Below the pieces are notes generated by a model that had not been told where the DNA came from, did not search any database, and was given only the letters and a program-made list of their open reading frames with translations. A stretch of 64,000 nucleotides of DNA, from contig JAUPFP010000006.1 of NCBI GenBank assembly GCA_036925085.1, positions 2,693,131 to 2,757,130 of the forward strand, given 5' to 3'. Made by a program: the position numbers and the translations under genes. The DNA is from Brachycybe producta (lineage: Eukaryota; Arthropoda; Diplopoda; Playtdesmida; Andrognathidae). Below, piece after piece: positions 31,790 to 41,805 of this stretch (its first letter is position 1; every line of letters begins with the position of its first letter).

Positions 31790-31850
31790 GCTCGGATTTT
31801 TATGAAATATTAAGCAAGTATATTCCTCAATTTACAAATTTACAACTATG
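31790..31850 (+). mobile_element. Family C left-end fragment between two F elements
   Basis: AGGCTCGGATTTTTATGAAA, TATTAAGCAAGTAT and TTCCTCAATTTAC match the C terminus. The rest is missing. Confidence 0.6.
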
Positions 31851-31862
31851 AAATTGGGTTGT

Positions 31863-32075
31863 CATTACAGAAAAAAAAATAAGATTGTCATACCTAGCTC
31901 ACATAACCTTGTAACAGTCACAAAAGCAAATTACAAAATATTATTATGACAAATATTGTCATATGACTGCCATTCACTGGTGTACAGAATAATACGACTA
32001 TCACAAAATAATAGTGCACAAACAGTGATATCATATGGTATGATGGTCACAATTTTATGACTACTTCTGTACTGA
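31863..32075 (+). mobile_element. Family F element
   Basis: GTCATTACAGAAAAAAAAAT, AAGATTGTCAT, ACCTTGTAACAGTCACAAAA, CACTGGTGTACAGAATAAT and TATGGTCACAATT-like text, ending ACTACTTCTGTACTGA. Same orientation as 4323-4541, opposite to its neighbour. Confidence 0.75.
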
Positions 32076-32079
32076 CTAG

Positions 32080-32680
32080 TGAACATGTGCAATTGAAAAT
32101 TCGAAATTGAAATGTGTTCAAAACAAAAGACGCCATTTCAAAGTGGAACAATAATAATTGTAACAATTTTTATCTTTTTTCTTAAAATTCATAAAAATTG
32201 TATCTGATTTCATCACAAAACAAAATGACATGAAAATACTATACGGGCCCGTACAACAAAATAAAAGAGTTCCACAACTCGCCTAGTGGTGCGCTGTAAT
32301 ATGTTATTCAATGAAACCTAACAAACTAACAGAGCGCCCTCTACATTGTGTAGAAGTCTAACTCCCCTACAAATCAAAAAATTCACTTCAAACAGAATAA
32401 AATCATCTCGTGGATGAATTTGTGTTTTTTTTAAAAAAAAACTGTTTGCGTGTTAAAAACTGACAAATCATATTTGCACCCGTGACACTCACAGACACAC
32501 ACACAGTCAGAAAAAAACTAGAAACACACACACATTGCGTGTGTTTCAGATAAAAGAAGAGACCCAATTCTTCATTATTACTGTATAATACATCATCATC
32601 AAAACCGAAATTTAATAGAAGATTATCTAAGTTTGTGCAAATAAAACGCTCCTTGGTTTAACAACCAGCCTCCTCAACAG
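32080..32680. other. No gene seen
   Basis: AT-rich. CA-runs near 32494-32536 form AAACACACACACA opposite TGCGTGTGTTT. Confidence 0.5.
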
Positions 32681-32886
32681 ACAGGCAGTTAGAAATCGGG
32701 GAGAACTTCAGTTGGCTCCGCCCTTCTTATGACGACCGGCAACTTCTAATTGGTTGGTTATGTAGTCTGACGTCACATGCTCCGCAGTTTTCAACATCGA
32801 AACACACAACAAACCAATTAGAAGTTGCCGGTCGTCATAAAAAGGGCAGAGCCACCTGAAGTTCGTCCCGACTTCTAAATGCCTGT
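32681..32886. mobile_element. Family D MITE, no visible duplication
   Basis: ACAGGCAGTTAGAAATCGGG to CCCGACTTCTAAATGCCTGT with GTAGTCTGACGTCACATGCT inside. Flanks CTCAACAG and GGCTTTAC do not match, so the site may have been rearranged. Its right side abuts a truncated C element. Confidence 0.85.
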
Positions 32887-32887
32887 G

Positions 32888-33055
32888 GCTTTACCTGCCT
32901 ATAATAACCAAGACATCTAGCCTCTAACCAGCCTTTTTGATTATAAAACGCATAATTGCAGTTGCTGATGATGACTACACAAATTGGGCCACTTAAGCCA
33001 CAAATTGAGAACCATTTTTGCTTTTGATATTTTGTATAAAAATCCAATTCCTAGC
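32888..33055 (-). mobile_element. Family C right half
   Basis: CATCTAGCCTCTAACCAGCC, TTTTTGATTATAAAACGCAT, TTAAGCCACAAATTGAGAAC and TTGTATAAAAATCCAATTCC. The left half is missing at the D junction. Confidence 0.75.
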
Positions 33056-33117
33056 TAATTCCCCCTCCTATGACGTCATGAAGCTTCAATTTACAGTGCG
33101 GCGACTGAATAATATAG

Positions 33118-33278
33118 ACAGGCAGTTAGAAATAGGTGAAAACTTCAGTTTATGACGACCGGCAACTTCTAATTGGCTAGTTATGTAGTCTGACGTCACA
33201 TGCACCGCCCTTTTCAAACCAATTAGAAGTTGCCGGTCGTCATAAACTGAGGTTTTCATCTATTTCTAACTACCTGTA
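33118..33278. mobile_element. Family D, short copy with 8-bp duplication
   Basis: ACAGGCAGTTAGAAATAGGT to CTATTTCTAACTACCTGTA, flanked by TAATATAG (33110-33117 and 33279-33286). At 161 bp it has lost sequence between the arms. The inverted arms are otherwise well matched. Confidence 0.92.
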
Positions 33279-33289
33279 TAATATAGTGC

Positions 33290-33970
33290 CTGACATTTAA
33301 ATTCATAGATCTATATGATGAACACGGATGCATTTTACCTGTGCCGCCTGATAATTTAGAAAAAAACGGGATTTTCTCTCTCCATCCATTATTATTTAAA
33401 AAAAAAACCTTCCTCCAATTTTATTCAAAATATGCATATCACTTTTTGTGTTTCTTGTTTCAACGTAAAAAGCACTTAAATACATATCATATATAGAGTA
33501 TATGATACATGTATCAATAATAATGGAATATCCTACCCCCCCCCCATTTAAATATAGTAACTAAGACGGTTGCAACAACATCTGTTGCAAGTTTCACGAT
33601 TTTCAATTTCTCGATTTCATATTTTCTCTTTTCTACATAATAATTACAGGGTTTCTATATGAAAATGAAATTCATCTTTTCCTCTCTCTTAAGATGGCTG
33701 AATGGTTTTTGTTGTTGTTGTATTTTGAGTGAATAAACGACGTCACGCAAACTATTTTTCTTTAAGAGGATCAATAATATTTTTATTAAAATAAAATTCA
33801 AAATTGATAATTTGGAAACTAGAATAATAATAGTACGTGATTTAAGACAGAAAGAGACTGTTTAGAGGCTAGAATTTAACAAGAATTCAAAAATTATTAT
33901 AAATTACCCGACCATATATTCTAAAACGTTACAAAGTGAAATTTAAACAAAGATAAACTTAAAAATTATA
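33290..33970. other. No gene; fragments
   Basis: C10 tract (33536-33545). At 33812-33872 a bit of family A (GGAAACTAGAATAATAATAG) is followed by a C-core word (GTTTAGAGGCTAGAATTT). Confidence 0.5.
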
Positions 33971-33984
33971 TTGTAATAAATTTT

Positions 33985-34275
33985 TATGCAAAATATCGCA
34001 AGCAAATGTTTTTCTCAGTTTGTGGCCCAAGTGCCAAATGTGCCGCCATCATCATTATTAGAGCAACCCTGCAATTATGCGTTTTTTTTAATCAAGAAAG
34101 GCTGGTTAGAGGCTAGATGTACGGTTAGTATAACCATACATCTAGCCTGTAACCAAATGTTTTTGATTGCAAAAAGCATAATTGTTGGTTGATTTCAACG
34201 GAATTGATATTTCACAATTGGCCCCTTTCGGGCCGCAGATTGAGAAACATTTGCTTGATAGTGTTGCATAAAAAT
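33985..34275. mobile_element. Family C element
   Basis: TTTTTATGCAAAATATCGCA and TTTGTGGCCCAAGTGCCAAA; centre GGTTAGAGGCTAGATGTACG and CATACATCTAGCCTGTAACC; right GGGCCGCAGATTGAGAAACA and TTGCATAAAAATTAAAGAG. The centre forms a clean stem. Confidence 0.8.
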
Positions 34276-34289
34276 TAAAGAGTCCTAGT

Positions 34290-34610
34290 AATAATAAATG
34301 AGAAATGTCTTTACTATTCTAGTATTTAACCTCTTTAACTGTGTACTTCTTTATAGTTTTAACCTCTGTATATAATAAATAAATAAAAATCACAATAGAA
34401 ATAAGAAAAATCTAATAAATGAAAAAGTAATATTTATCAAATTTCTCATTCAATATATGAAATTATTGTGCATCCCAAAATGTTATTCAATATTTTTAGC
34501 CTTTTAACCAAATTAGTTGTTTACTTTGAACAATTTTTCAGAAAGGGAAAAAAGAAACCACTCAAATGAAACCCAAGAATAAAAATTCATTTTTGTGTGT
34601 TTTGTTTCAG

Positions 34611-34655
<45 letters not shown>

Positions 34656-34840
34656 GTCCATTAAATTAATGACACAATTTGAAACATTAAAACAAACTAT
34701 ACCCAACAAACGGCCCGCGACACATACAAGTCTATAAGCAAACATGGCACGCGAGTCACACCTCCCTTTTCATTGTAATGCAAGATGAAAAATCGCTTTA
34801 CTAATTAATAAAGCAAAAAAAAAAATTATGCTTTTATGCA
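34290..34840. other. No gene; CT microsatellite
   Basis: (CT)n at 34614-34652, otherwise AT-rich. A short ACGGCCCGCGACACATACA patch near 34709 recalls hAT-type termini. Confidence 0.5.
34614..34652. repeat. (CT)n microsatellite
   Basis: About 19 CT units. Confidence 0.95.
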
Positions 34841-34841
34841 A

Positions 34842-34925
34842 TCAAAGAGGCTAGTTAGAGGCTAGAGTTATATTTTAATTCTAGAAGACCTCTCTAGTCT
34901 CTAATCAGCCTCTCTTTGACAGCAA
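34842..34925. mobile_element. Solo family C core palindrome
   Basis: CAAAGAGGCTAGTTAGAGGC and CTCTAATCAGCCTCTCTTTG are inverted partners around about 40 bp, with none of the outer family C sequence. So the core exists as a separate unit. Confidence 0.65.
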
Positions 34926-34984
34926 AAACCACAATTTATCTTGGGTTACTATGAGGTCCAGATACATGAAGAATAAACATAGGA

Positions 34985-35140
34985 CATGTTGACCTCTTGA
35001 ACTCTCTAAGCAGGGTTCCAACATATAGAACACTTTTATTGAGTAGAGGTTTTTTCAATGTTTGAAAGTTGGAACCCTGGTCACAGAGGATTCAAATTGA
35101 AGTTCAAGTGTGAATTTTTAATTCTTGAATTTGTATTGAG
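34985..35140. repeat. Family I unit
   Basis: TGAACTCTCTAAGCAGGGTT, CCAACATATAG, CACTTTTATTGAGTAGAGG, AAGTTGGAACCCTGG and AAATTGAAGTTCAAGTGTGA. The inner CAGGGTTCCAAC and GTTGGAACCCTG are an exact 12-bp inverted pair. Confidence 0.65.
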
Positions 35141-35239
35141 AACTAAGTTGTATAAATGGGGGGGGGGGCATTATTTATGAAAATCCTGAATGCATTAGCG
35201 CCACCTGGTATCATTTGAGTGAACGTTTGTGATTCAGAT

Positions 35240-35570
35240 TGTTTATGAACAGCTGATTATCATTCTATACTTCAGAAGAGCGAAATGAAGAAAAACTTGA
35301 AAGCGTTTTAGAAACTAGAAGGGTAGCGGCGCTCAATCACTTAAGGAATATTTTCATGTTGATATCTTTCAAATATCGGACATTTTAAAACCCACATGAA
35401 AGCTTATTTTGAAAGATATAAACATAAAAATAGCCTTAAGTGATTGAACTTACTCTTCTAGTTTCTAAAGCACTTTTCAAGTTTCTCTTCATTTTGCACC
35501 TGAAAGACAGAATAATTAAAGAGGTCGAGAGTCGCCGTTTACACTTTAAAAACCCACCATAAGTGGATTT
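35240..35570. mobile_element. Family A, complete copy
   Basis: TTATGAACAGCTGATTATCA, TTCAGAAGAGCGAAATGAAG, GTTTTAGAAACTAGAAGGGT and GCTCAATCACTTAAGGAATA; then AAGCTTATTTTGAAAGATAT, CTTAAGTGATTGAACTTACT, CTTCTAGTTTCTAAAGCACT, CACCTGAAAGACAGAATAAT and CCGTTTACACTTTAAAAAC. Arms are well preserved; the AAAATAAACTTTTT stretch of the left arm is altered. Confidence 0.85.
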
Positions 35571-35574
35571 CACC

Positions 35575-35990
35575 CCGTTATTCTTTTTGAACTTTTTCTT
35601 TTTAAGAAAAACTAGAATTGCAATTTATATATTTATTTGACTATTAGATGACCAATTGTTATAAGTGTATTTTTTTAACAAAAAAACCCCACTCCAATTG
35701 TTTTAAGTTTTATTTCAGTTGTCTGTCAGTTTCATTTCCGGTGTGGATGTATATATTTTTTTTGTTTTATTTATGCTTTTGTGATCCTATAACAATATCC
35801 TAATTTTCACGTCATCTCTAATGAGACAGCACTTCTGAGAGTCAGAAAGAGAGAGTGAAATAGAGATTGAGAGTTGAGATCTCAAAAGAACCTTTTTTTC
35901 ATTTTTCTGTGGTCAACACCACCACTCATAACACCTTTAAGGCCCAACTTCAAGCAAGAAACTTTCCACAAATGCCTTTCAAACTGATTA
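35575..35990. other. No gene seen
   Basis: AT-rich sequence with no repeat I recognise. Confidence 0.5.
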
Positions 35991-35994
35991 TTCT

Positions 35995-36228
35995 CTGTCT
36001 TTTCAGATGCAAAACGAAGAGAAACTTGAATTTGTTATAGATACTAGAATGGTAGCTTTCATGCTTGATATCTTTTAAAATAAGCTTTTTAGGTGAAAAA
36101 AATGATTGAGTAGAAATTCTAGTTTCTAAAACACTTTCTAGGTTTTCTCTTGAATTTTGCTCTTCTGAAATAGAAAATAATCAAGAGTTTGAAAATCAGC
36201 TGTTCATAAACCATCTTAGGGTTGGAAT
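35995..36228. mobile_element. Family A, shortened copy
   Basis: CTGTCTTTTCAGATGCAAAA, AGAGAAACTTGAATTTGTTA, ATACTAGAATGGTAGC and AAAATAAGCTTTTTAG, then an abbreviated right arm (ATTCTAGTTTCTAAAACACT), AATCAAGAGTTTGAAAATCA and GCTGTTCATAAACCATCTTA. Runs straight into a J element. Confidence 0.75.
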
Positions 36229-36412
36229 ACGAGCTACAAAGACCACTTTTTTAACCACTTATCGACTTCAAAATGAAGTCGAAAGTGGTTGAACTGTGGT
36301 TACAATGTATTTTCTATGGAAAGACTCATAATGGTCGATTTTGGCAACAAACCACACTTCATTTTGCAATCGAAAAGTGGTCTGTGTGCCATCAAAAGGG
36401 ACTTAATGAACT
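36228..36412. mobile_element. Family J element
   Basis: Starts AGGGTTGGAATACGAGCTAC and AAAGACCACTTTT; ends AATCGAAAAGTGGTCTGTGT then GCC. The interior has GAAGTCGAAAGTGGTTGAAC, TGTGGTTACAATGTATTTTC and TTTTGCAATCG. Inverted GACCACTTTT/AAAAGTGGTC termini are shared with 57963-58318. Non-coding. Confidence 0.65.
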
Positions 36413-36499
36413 TCAAAACTTGAATCTTTTAAACAGTAAAATTAACACAACAGAGTTAAAAAAAAAAACAGTTGTGCCGAGTACCCTTGAACAAGGCTT

Positions 36500-36585
36500 T
36501 TAATATGTTGTCACCCTGCTCAGAGAGAAAGAACGTCCAAGTGTTAAGCTTCCTTCTTGAATTCGTGCCTTAATACCCTCTCTCC
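36500..36585 (-). repeat. Family I fragment
   Basis: GTCCAAGTGTTAAGCTTCCT, TCTTGAATTCGTGCCTTAAT, comparable to the right end of the 12.7-kb unit. Confidence 0.5.
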
Positions 36586-36589
36586 TCCC

Positions 36590-37320
36590 ACTTCTTCCAA
36601 CCATCACTAAGCCTCTCACTGGCTCCTAACAAACCCCTCATTCCTGAATTCAAGTTAAGTTACCCTGAACCATTTCTAACAAGCCCTCCTTTTATTGAAA
36701 ATTGAAGAATGCCACTCTGGTGACTCCCAAATGTTTATCATTTGCAGGCCAAAAAAAAAGCGCCTTAGCATTAATGTATAATAAGTATTATAGTGATGTT
36801 CTTTACCTGCATTTACCTTAACCACCCCCACGGCTCCCCTATAACACCCCCTCCTTTACAGACCAACAATTAAAACGTGAAAAACACTTCAGTGTAATTA
36901 TACAGTCTGTAACTGTCTGTTCCAAAGAGTGTAATTTAGATCTGAACAGTGAAAATCTCTTTATGGTTGGTGGTGGTTAACACTACCAAACTTCACACCA
37001 AGAAACTCCAACTGGATGACACACACATACACACTGAGAACCAGAATACGACCTTCATATAGAAGATACACCATGCTTCAGTGTGACTTCATACATTAGA
37101 GCAGGTAACACTGTCTGCCACCAGAGTGAGCCACTTATCAAACGCCCCCACCTCTTACTTTCTACTTTACCCGCACTCGATTCCTGTCACATCCTTGGAA
37201 GTAACAAGAGTTATAATAACAAATCTCTTGTCACACATCTTTAGAAGTGACAAGGGTATGACAAACGCATCTTAGCGGTAGTTAGACACTAAGGTCAGAA
37301 TTCAAGCAGGTCACTTTACA
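36590..37320. other. No gene seen
   Basis: Less AT-rich than most of the window. GGAAGTAACAAGAG and GAAGTGACAAGGG near 37198 and 37240 form a small local repeat. No frame supported. Confidence 0.45.
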
Positions 37321-37324
37321 ATTT

Positions 37325-37490
37325 CAGGTTTGAATCCTTTGAAACAGGGAGGTTTCCCAACAAGAATCCTTGTTTTATTGAACACCATTGAACAGGATTC
37401 TTCTATTTTGGAACCCTGTTTATAAAGAGTTCAAAAAAATGATGTTCAAGTGCCAAGTTTTTCCACTTTGAATTTGACCCTTACTGCAGC
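37325..37490. repeat. Family I unit
   Basis: TTTCAGGTTTGAATCC, CAGGATTCTTCTATTTTGG, AACCCTGTTTATAAAGAGTT, GATGTTCAAGTGCCAAGTTT and CTTTGAATTTGACCCTTA. Confidence 0.6.
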
Positions 37491-37534
37491 TCTTTCTCAC
37501 TCTGGTGTAATCTGCAGTATTATCAACCACTACA

Positions 37535-37858
37535 CTTATGAGGTTTTATGAACAGATGATTTTTCAAAATCTGATTAATTCTGTCTTTCAGAAGAGTAAA
37601 ATTAAGATAAACTAGAAAGTGTTTTAAAAACTTACTTACTAGAAGGGTAGCTCCACCATTATTCAAGGATATTTTCATGTTGTTATCTTTCAAAATAAAC
37701 TTTATTGACAAAACTTAAAATTTATTTTGAAAGATAAACACAACATAAAAATAGCCTTAAGTGCATGATGGAGCTACCCTTCTAGTTTCTAAAACACTTA
37801 TCTTGTTTCTCTTAATTTTTGCACTTGAAAGACACTTTTTAAACTTTTAAAACCAACA
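37535..37858. mobile_element. Family A, complete copy
   Basis: GGTTTTATGAACAGATGATT, TTCTGTCTTTCAGAAGAGTA, TAAACTAGAAAGTGTTTTAA, ACTAGAAGGGTAGCTCCACC and TTTCAAAATAAACTTTATTG; then AATTTATTTTGAAAGATAAA, GAGCTACCCTTCTAGTTTCT and CTTGAAAGACACTTTTTAAA. An ACTTACTT duplication splits the left arm. Confidence 0.85.
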
Positions 37859-37859
37859 A

Positions 37860-38635
37860 GGTGGCCCAATAAACTCGCAAATATGTGGTTAACGTAATAA
37901 TTGGAGCTCAGTGATCAACCAAGGATCACTTTTGTGTGTTAAAAAGTGAACTTTGAAAAATTGAAAAATTTACCACATTTCTCAAGAAACAACAATCCAG
38001 GCTACAATTATTTTTTGTAAATTTTTCCCAAATGAAAGAATTAGTGGCGCGAAACACAACTCCCACACTCCCTGATTGAGTGACTTGAGTGCCACCGGAA
38101 ATGAAATATAAATTTTTTTTCCATCACCTAATCAAGATGACGTCATAATGTGTTTTAGTTTGGTTTTTCTCTTTTATATGTGCTAGAAAATGCAGCTATC
38201 AGGAGAACCTGCTATTACTAGCCTCCTCCTCCTCCTCCAATAGTTGGGTTTTTCTCCAAATGTCAATATGCCTAAGGCGCCCATTAAGGCAAAAGGGGGC
38301 GGACGTTGAGACTAGTAGTAGGCCCCAATAGCTGTTTTCGCTTCCACCATAATATCTAAATTTCAATTATAATTTGTAATATAATTCTTAAATGACAAAA
38401 ACAATAATAATCGTTGAGTATCACATGAAGATTTTTATTGGATGTAATAAAGAATGTAACCTGCTCACATCCTAAATATTATTTTGGTCCAAATATTTTC
38501 ATATTTTAATTATTATAACACCGGATAAATATAATAAAATATTAAATATAACAAAACAATAGAAAAAAAAAGCAACAGAATTAAAAAAAAAATCAATAAA
38601 AAATTATAATTTGTTATTTAAAATAATAAGAAATA
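37860..38635. other. No gene seen
   Basis: A CCT run lies at 38220-38239. The rest is AT-rich with homopolymers. Confidence 0.5.
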
Positions 38636-38639
38636 AACT

Positions 38640-38785
38640 GAATAAAAGCTAATACTGAAGAAGAGCTAAAGGCTGAATAAGAGCTACAAGCTGAATAAGC
38701 GTTAAAGACTGAATACGAGTTAAAAACTGAATAGGAGCTAAAAGCTGAATAAAACTCTTAAAGGCTGAATAAGAACTAAGGGCCA
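38640..38785 (+). repeat. Family E3: diverged 16-17 bp minisatellite
   Basis: About nine units of the form GCTGAATAAGAGCTAAAG. CTGAATAAG is shared with E1 and E2; the GCGCCAAA half is replaced by AGCTAAA. No inverted arm seen. Confidence 0.75.
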
Positions 38786-38789
38786 TATT

Positions 38790-39760
38790 TTAATGACTTA
38801 GTTCAATTTAGTGCTAAAACCTCATAGCTTCATACCTCACCACTTAGCTGTCATTAAGATTATGAACCCCTAAAGCTAAAAAGTAAACTTCTAAAACTTG
38901 AAATAACTGAAAACAAGCCTAAATACGACTAAATTTTGAAATAATGTGCTTCACGTTATATTGGACACACAAAAGTCCATCAAATTTAGTTTTAAAACAG
39001 TTCATTTTACACAGTTTATTTATTATTCAATTCCTCTCTCTTACCTTCCCTCCCCCCATTCAATAATCTCAATCTCTCCCCTCCCAACCCCTTATATTTA
39101 GTACACACACATCCCCTGAAAATCCTCATGTGTATAGGGTATTACTAGTATGGGTCCCTTTTTCCCCTTCAGGGGCCATCCTTTTCATATCCACTGAATA
39201 TCGCCCTTTCACTTAATCCGGACTTCATATAACAAAGTTCGTCACCTTTGCATAAAAACAGCTTTTACAGATTAAAGTATCAAATGAAACACGATTTTTC
39301 AGAGTTGCCATTTGTAAAAAAAAAGCAACTCCAGAAAAAAAGGGGGATAAAGATTATTATCCCATAACCTCCTTTCTTAATCCTCTCTCTCCATTTTTAA
39401 AAATCAAGGTACCATTGAATTCAGAATTCAGAGAGAGAGAGAGAAAAAAGTTTAAAATACAATATGTCTCAAAAGTAAAAAAAAAGTGACACAGCTAAAT
39501 CGTTTAAAATTAAATATCTCAGAAATTATAAATCCTAGAGACATTTAAAACTTCAGTTGTTAATTAAGAACATTTAAAAATGCAAAGTTCCACAAAAAAA
39601 TTAAACAAATTGGTGAAGAATTTCAAAAATTATTAAATTTTAAAAACTTCAGACTTTAAATTGCAATTTTTTTTCTAAATGACGCCATTTTTTTTAAAAA
39701 AATTAAATTAACTTTTTTAATTCTCTAGCAATTTAAACTACATTTCGTTATCTTAATTAA
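38790..39760. other. No gene seen
   Basis: AT-rich. ACACAGCTAAATCGTTTAAA, TTAAATATCTCAGAAATTAT (39492-39531) resembles 2823-2860, another sequence just outside a family A copy. Confidence 0.45.
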
Positions 39761-39764
39761 GATG

Positions 39765-40122
39765 GTTTATGCAATATGTTTTTCAATTCCATTCTTTCTC
39801 CCAGAAGAGTAAAATTAAAAAGATGCTGAAAAAGTTTTAAAAACTAGAAGAGTCAAAAATAAACTTTTCACGAACAAAAGATTTAAAAAAATATCATTCG
39901 CTTAATTAAAGTTGAGTCATTTTCAAACTAATATAAAAAGGTTTATTTTAAAAGATATCACACAATCAACATGAAAATATGTGGATTGCGATCTACCTCT
40001 TTCTAGTTTCTAAAACGCATTCAACTTTCTGTTCAATTTTGCTCACCTGAAAGACAGAAAGAAGAGTTCGAGAGGCGCGCGCCATTTGTACAGCTTTAAA
40101 AAAACCACCTTATGGTGTTTTA
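39765..40122. mobile_element. Family A, complete copy
   Basis: TTAAGATGGTTTATGCAATA, CCCAGAAGAGTAAAATTAAA, GTTTTAAAAACTAGAAGAGT, AAAAATAAACTTTTCACG; then AAGGTTTATTTTAAAAGATA, TCTTTCTAGTTTCTAAAACG, CACCTGAAAGACAGAAAGAA, AAGAGTTCGAGAGGCG and AAAAAACCACCTTA. Most of the inner left arm is deleted; both outer ends are intact. Confidence 0.85.
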
Positions 40123-40124
40123 TA

Positions 40125-40570
40125 ATTTTTAAGATATTCAATTTTAAACAATTCTTGAAAACTTGTTTTCATATTTGGCGCGAAATTTTCTAGAACCTTA
40201 TTTTTTTTTACAAAAAAAAAAAATCAAAAGTATATAAGCTCCACCTTTAGCTCCACCCTCCAGACCCAAACTCCGCCCCTTCTAACCATCCCCCCCCCTT
40301 TAAGACCCCCCTTAATATGTCACTGACATATGTAACAAAAATGAGATGGAAAAAAAAAAGTGAAATAACACAAAAAAGTGTCATTCAAGAGCGGCGACGA
40401 CATTTGAACAAAACATAACTTTGATTGATCCGAAATACGAACAAAAAAAAATGTCGAATTCACGTTGGAAAAACAAAATCTCATTTTAATTTTCTATTTC
40501 AACAAAAAAAAACCTTTTTTGAAATTAATTAACGTAAGTATTGAATAATAGATATTTTATAATTAATTAT
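40125..40570. other. No gene seen
   Basis: T/A-rich, with a C-rich patch at 40240-40312 (GCTCCACC words and a C9 tract). Confidence 0.5.
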
Positions 40571-40572
40571 TT

Positions 40573-40735
40573 AAGATGGTTTCAAATGTAGAAAATATGA
40601 TTGTTCTGTCTTTCAGGTGAGCAAAAATCAAGAAAAACTGCAATGTGTTTTAGAAACTAGAATAGAAATTACGCTTCTAGTTTCTAAAACACATTCAAAT
40701 TTAACCTGATTCAGGTTAAATTGAAAGCGTTATTT
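40573..40735. mobile_element. Family A miniature with fused arms
   Basis: Left TTCTGTCTTTCAGGTGAGCA, TGTGTTTTAGAAACTAGAAT joins directly to right ACGCTTCTAGTTTCTAAAAC, so the inner arms and spacer are deleted. It ends in a near-perfect 25-bp palindrome (AATTTAACCTGA/TCAGGTTAAATT, 40698-40722). Confidence 0.75.
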
Positions 40736-40759
40736 AAACTCAAATTACTTTGCATTTCT

Positions 40760-40905
40760 CCCCAAAAAAAACACTCAGGAAATTGAAAGTGTTTTAAAAA
40801 CTAGAAGAGTAAATAATCGTATTAATTGATTCATTTTTCTCTTCTAGTTTCTAAAACACGTTCAATTTCTTCTTGCACTCAGTTTAAGGTAAAAAACGCC
40901 CTTAA
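40760..40905. mobile_element. Family A miniature with fused arms
   Basis: AAATTGAAAGTGTTTTAAAA, ACTAGAAGAGTAAATAATCG is followed within 30 bp by TTTCTCTTCTAGTTTCTAAA, ACACGTTCAATTTCTTCTTG. Second miniature in a row. Confidence 0.75.
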
Positions 40906-40924
40906 AACTAAAATCATTAAATTC

Positions 40925-41345
40925 TGCTTATGAAAGAACATTACAAAGAAATTAAAAGTGGTTTAGAAACTAGAAAGGTAGCTCAATCACGTATTTTCAT
41001 GTTGATATCTTTCAAAATGAGCTTTTTAAAAGCTTTTTTATGCGAGTTTGAAAATGACAACTTTAAGCAGACAATATTTTTAAATGTTTTTCTATAAAAA
41101 GTTTATTCTGAAAGAATCCAATATAAAAATACGCTTAAGTGATTGAGTTACACTTCCAGTTTCTAAAATATTTAAAAAAATTTCATTTTGCTCTTTCTGA
41201 AAGACAGAATAATAAAGAGTTCGAGAGGCGCGGCTCAGTACTCTTCTAGTTTCTAAAACACAATCAAGTTTCACCTGATTTTGCCCCTGAAAGACAAAAT
41301 AATTAATCAAGAGTTCGGAGAAGAGACTCGTTTACACTTGAAAAC
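40925..41345. mobile_element. Family A with two right ends
   Basis: Left AAGTGGTTTAGAAACTAGAA, AGGTAGCTCAATCACGTATT, CTTTCAAAATGAGCTTTTTA. First right arm AGTTTATTCTGAAAGAAT, TTACACTTCCAGTTTCTAAA, AAGACAGAATAATAAAGAGT, TCGAGAGGCGCG. Second right end GTACTCTTCTAGTTTCTAAA, TGAAAGACAAAATAATTAAT, CTCGTTTACACTTG. The doubled end points to recombination between copies. Confidence 0.8.
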
Positions 41346-41349
41346 CAAC

Positions 41350-41720
41350 CAACCTCACCTTAAACAAAAAGTACTAATCAGATTTTTCATAGAACCACCA
41401 ATGCACCTTCACTTTTCCACATCAGCCATTACTATGGGCCATTCTCTCCATAGGAGGTGGGAGGGGGTCACTCTGCCCCTAAAGGTATTATAACCCCCCC
41501 CCCCCTTTCCCCTTTCAATCTATCTAAAAGTGAGATTGGATTGCATGCAACCGAAAGAAAAAAACACAATCATCATCAGGAACCGAACCGACATTGATGA
41601 ATCAGTTAAAATGACCGCAAAAGTTTTCTCTTCATTTTTTTGTTTTGTTTGATGTTTGTTTGTTTCCATCAGGTAAGAAGAAGAAGAAGTAACTTGTAAC
41701 TGTTACAGGCACTCACACAT
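41350..41720. other. No gene; C13 tract
   Basis: C13 at 41494-41506, AAG run near 41677-41689. No gene seen. Confidence 0.5.
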
Positions 41721-41729
41721 AAGAGAGAA

Positions 41730-41762
<33 letters not shown>

Positions 41763-41805
41763 TCAGCAGGTGCCGCCTGCCTCTCTCTCTCTCTCTCTCT
41801 CTTTC
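41721..41805. repeat. Facing (GA)n and (CT)n microsatellites forming a hairpin
   Basis: A GA tract (41721-41762) and a CT tract (41781-41805) flank GCAGGTGCCGCCTGC, itself a GCAGG/CCTGC stem. The whole block can fold into one long GA:CT hairpin. The Ser/Leu and Arg/Glu frames over it are repeat translations. Confidence 0.85.
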
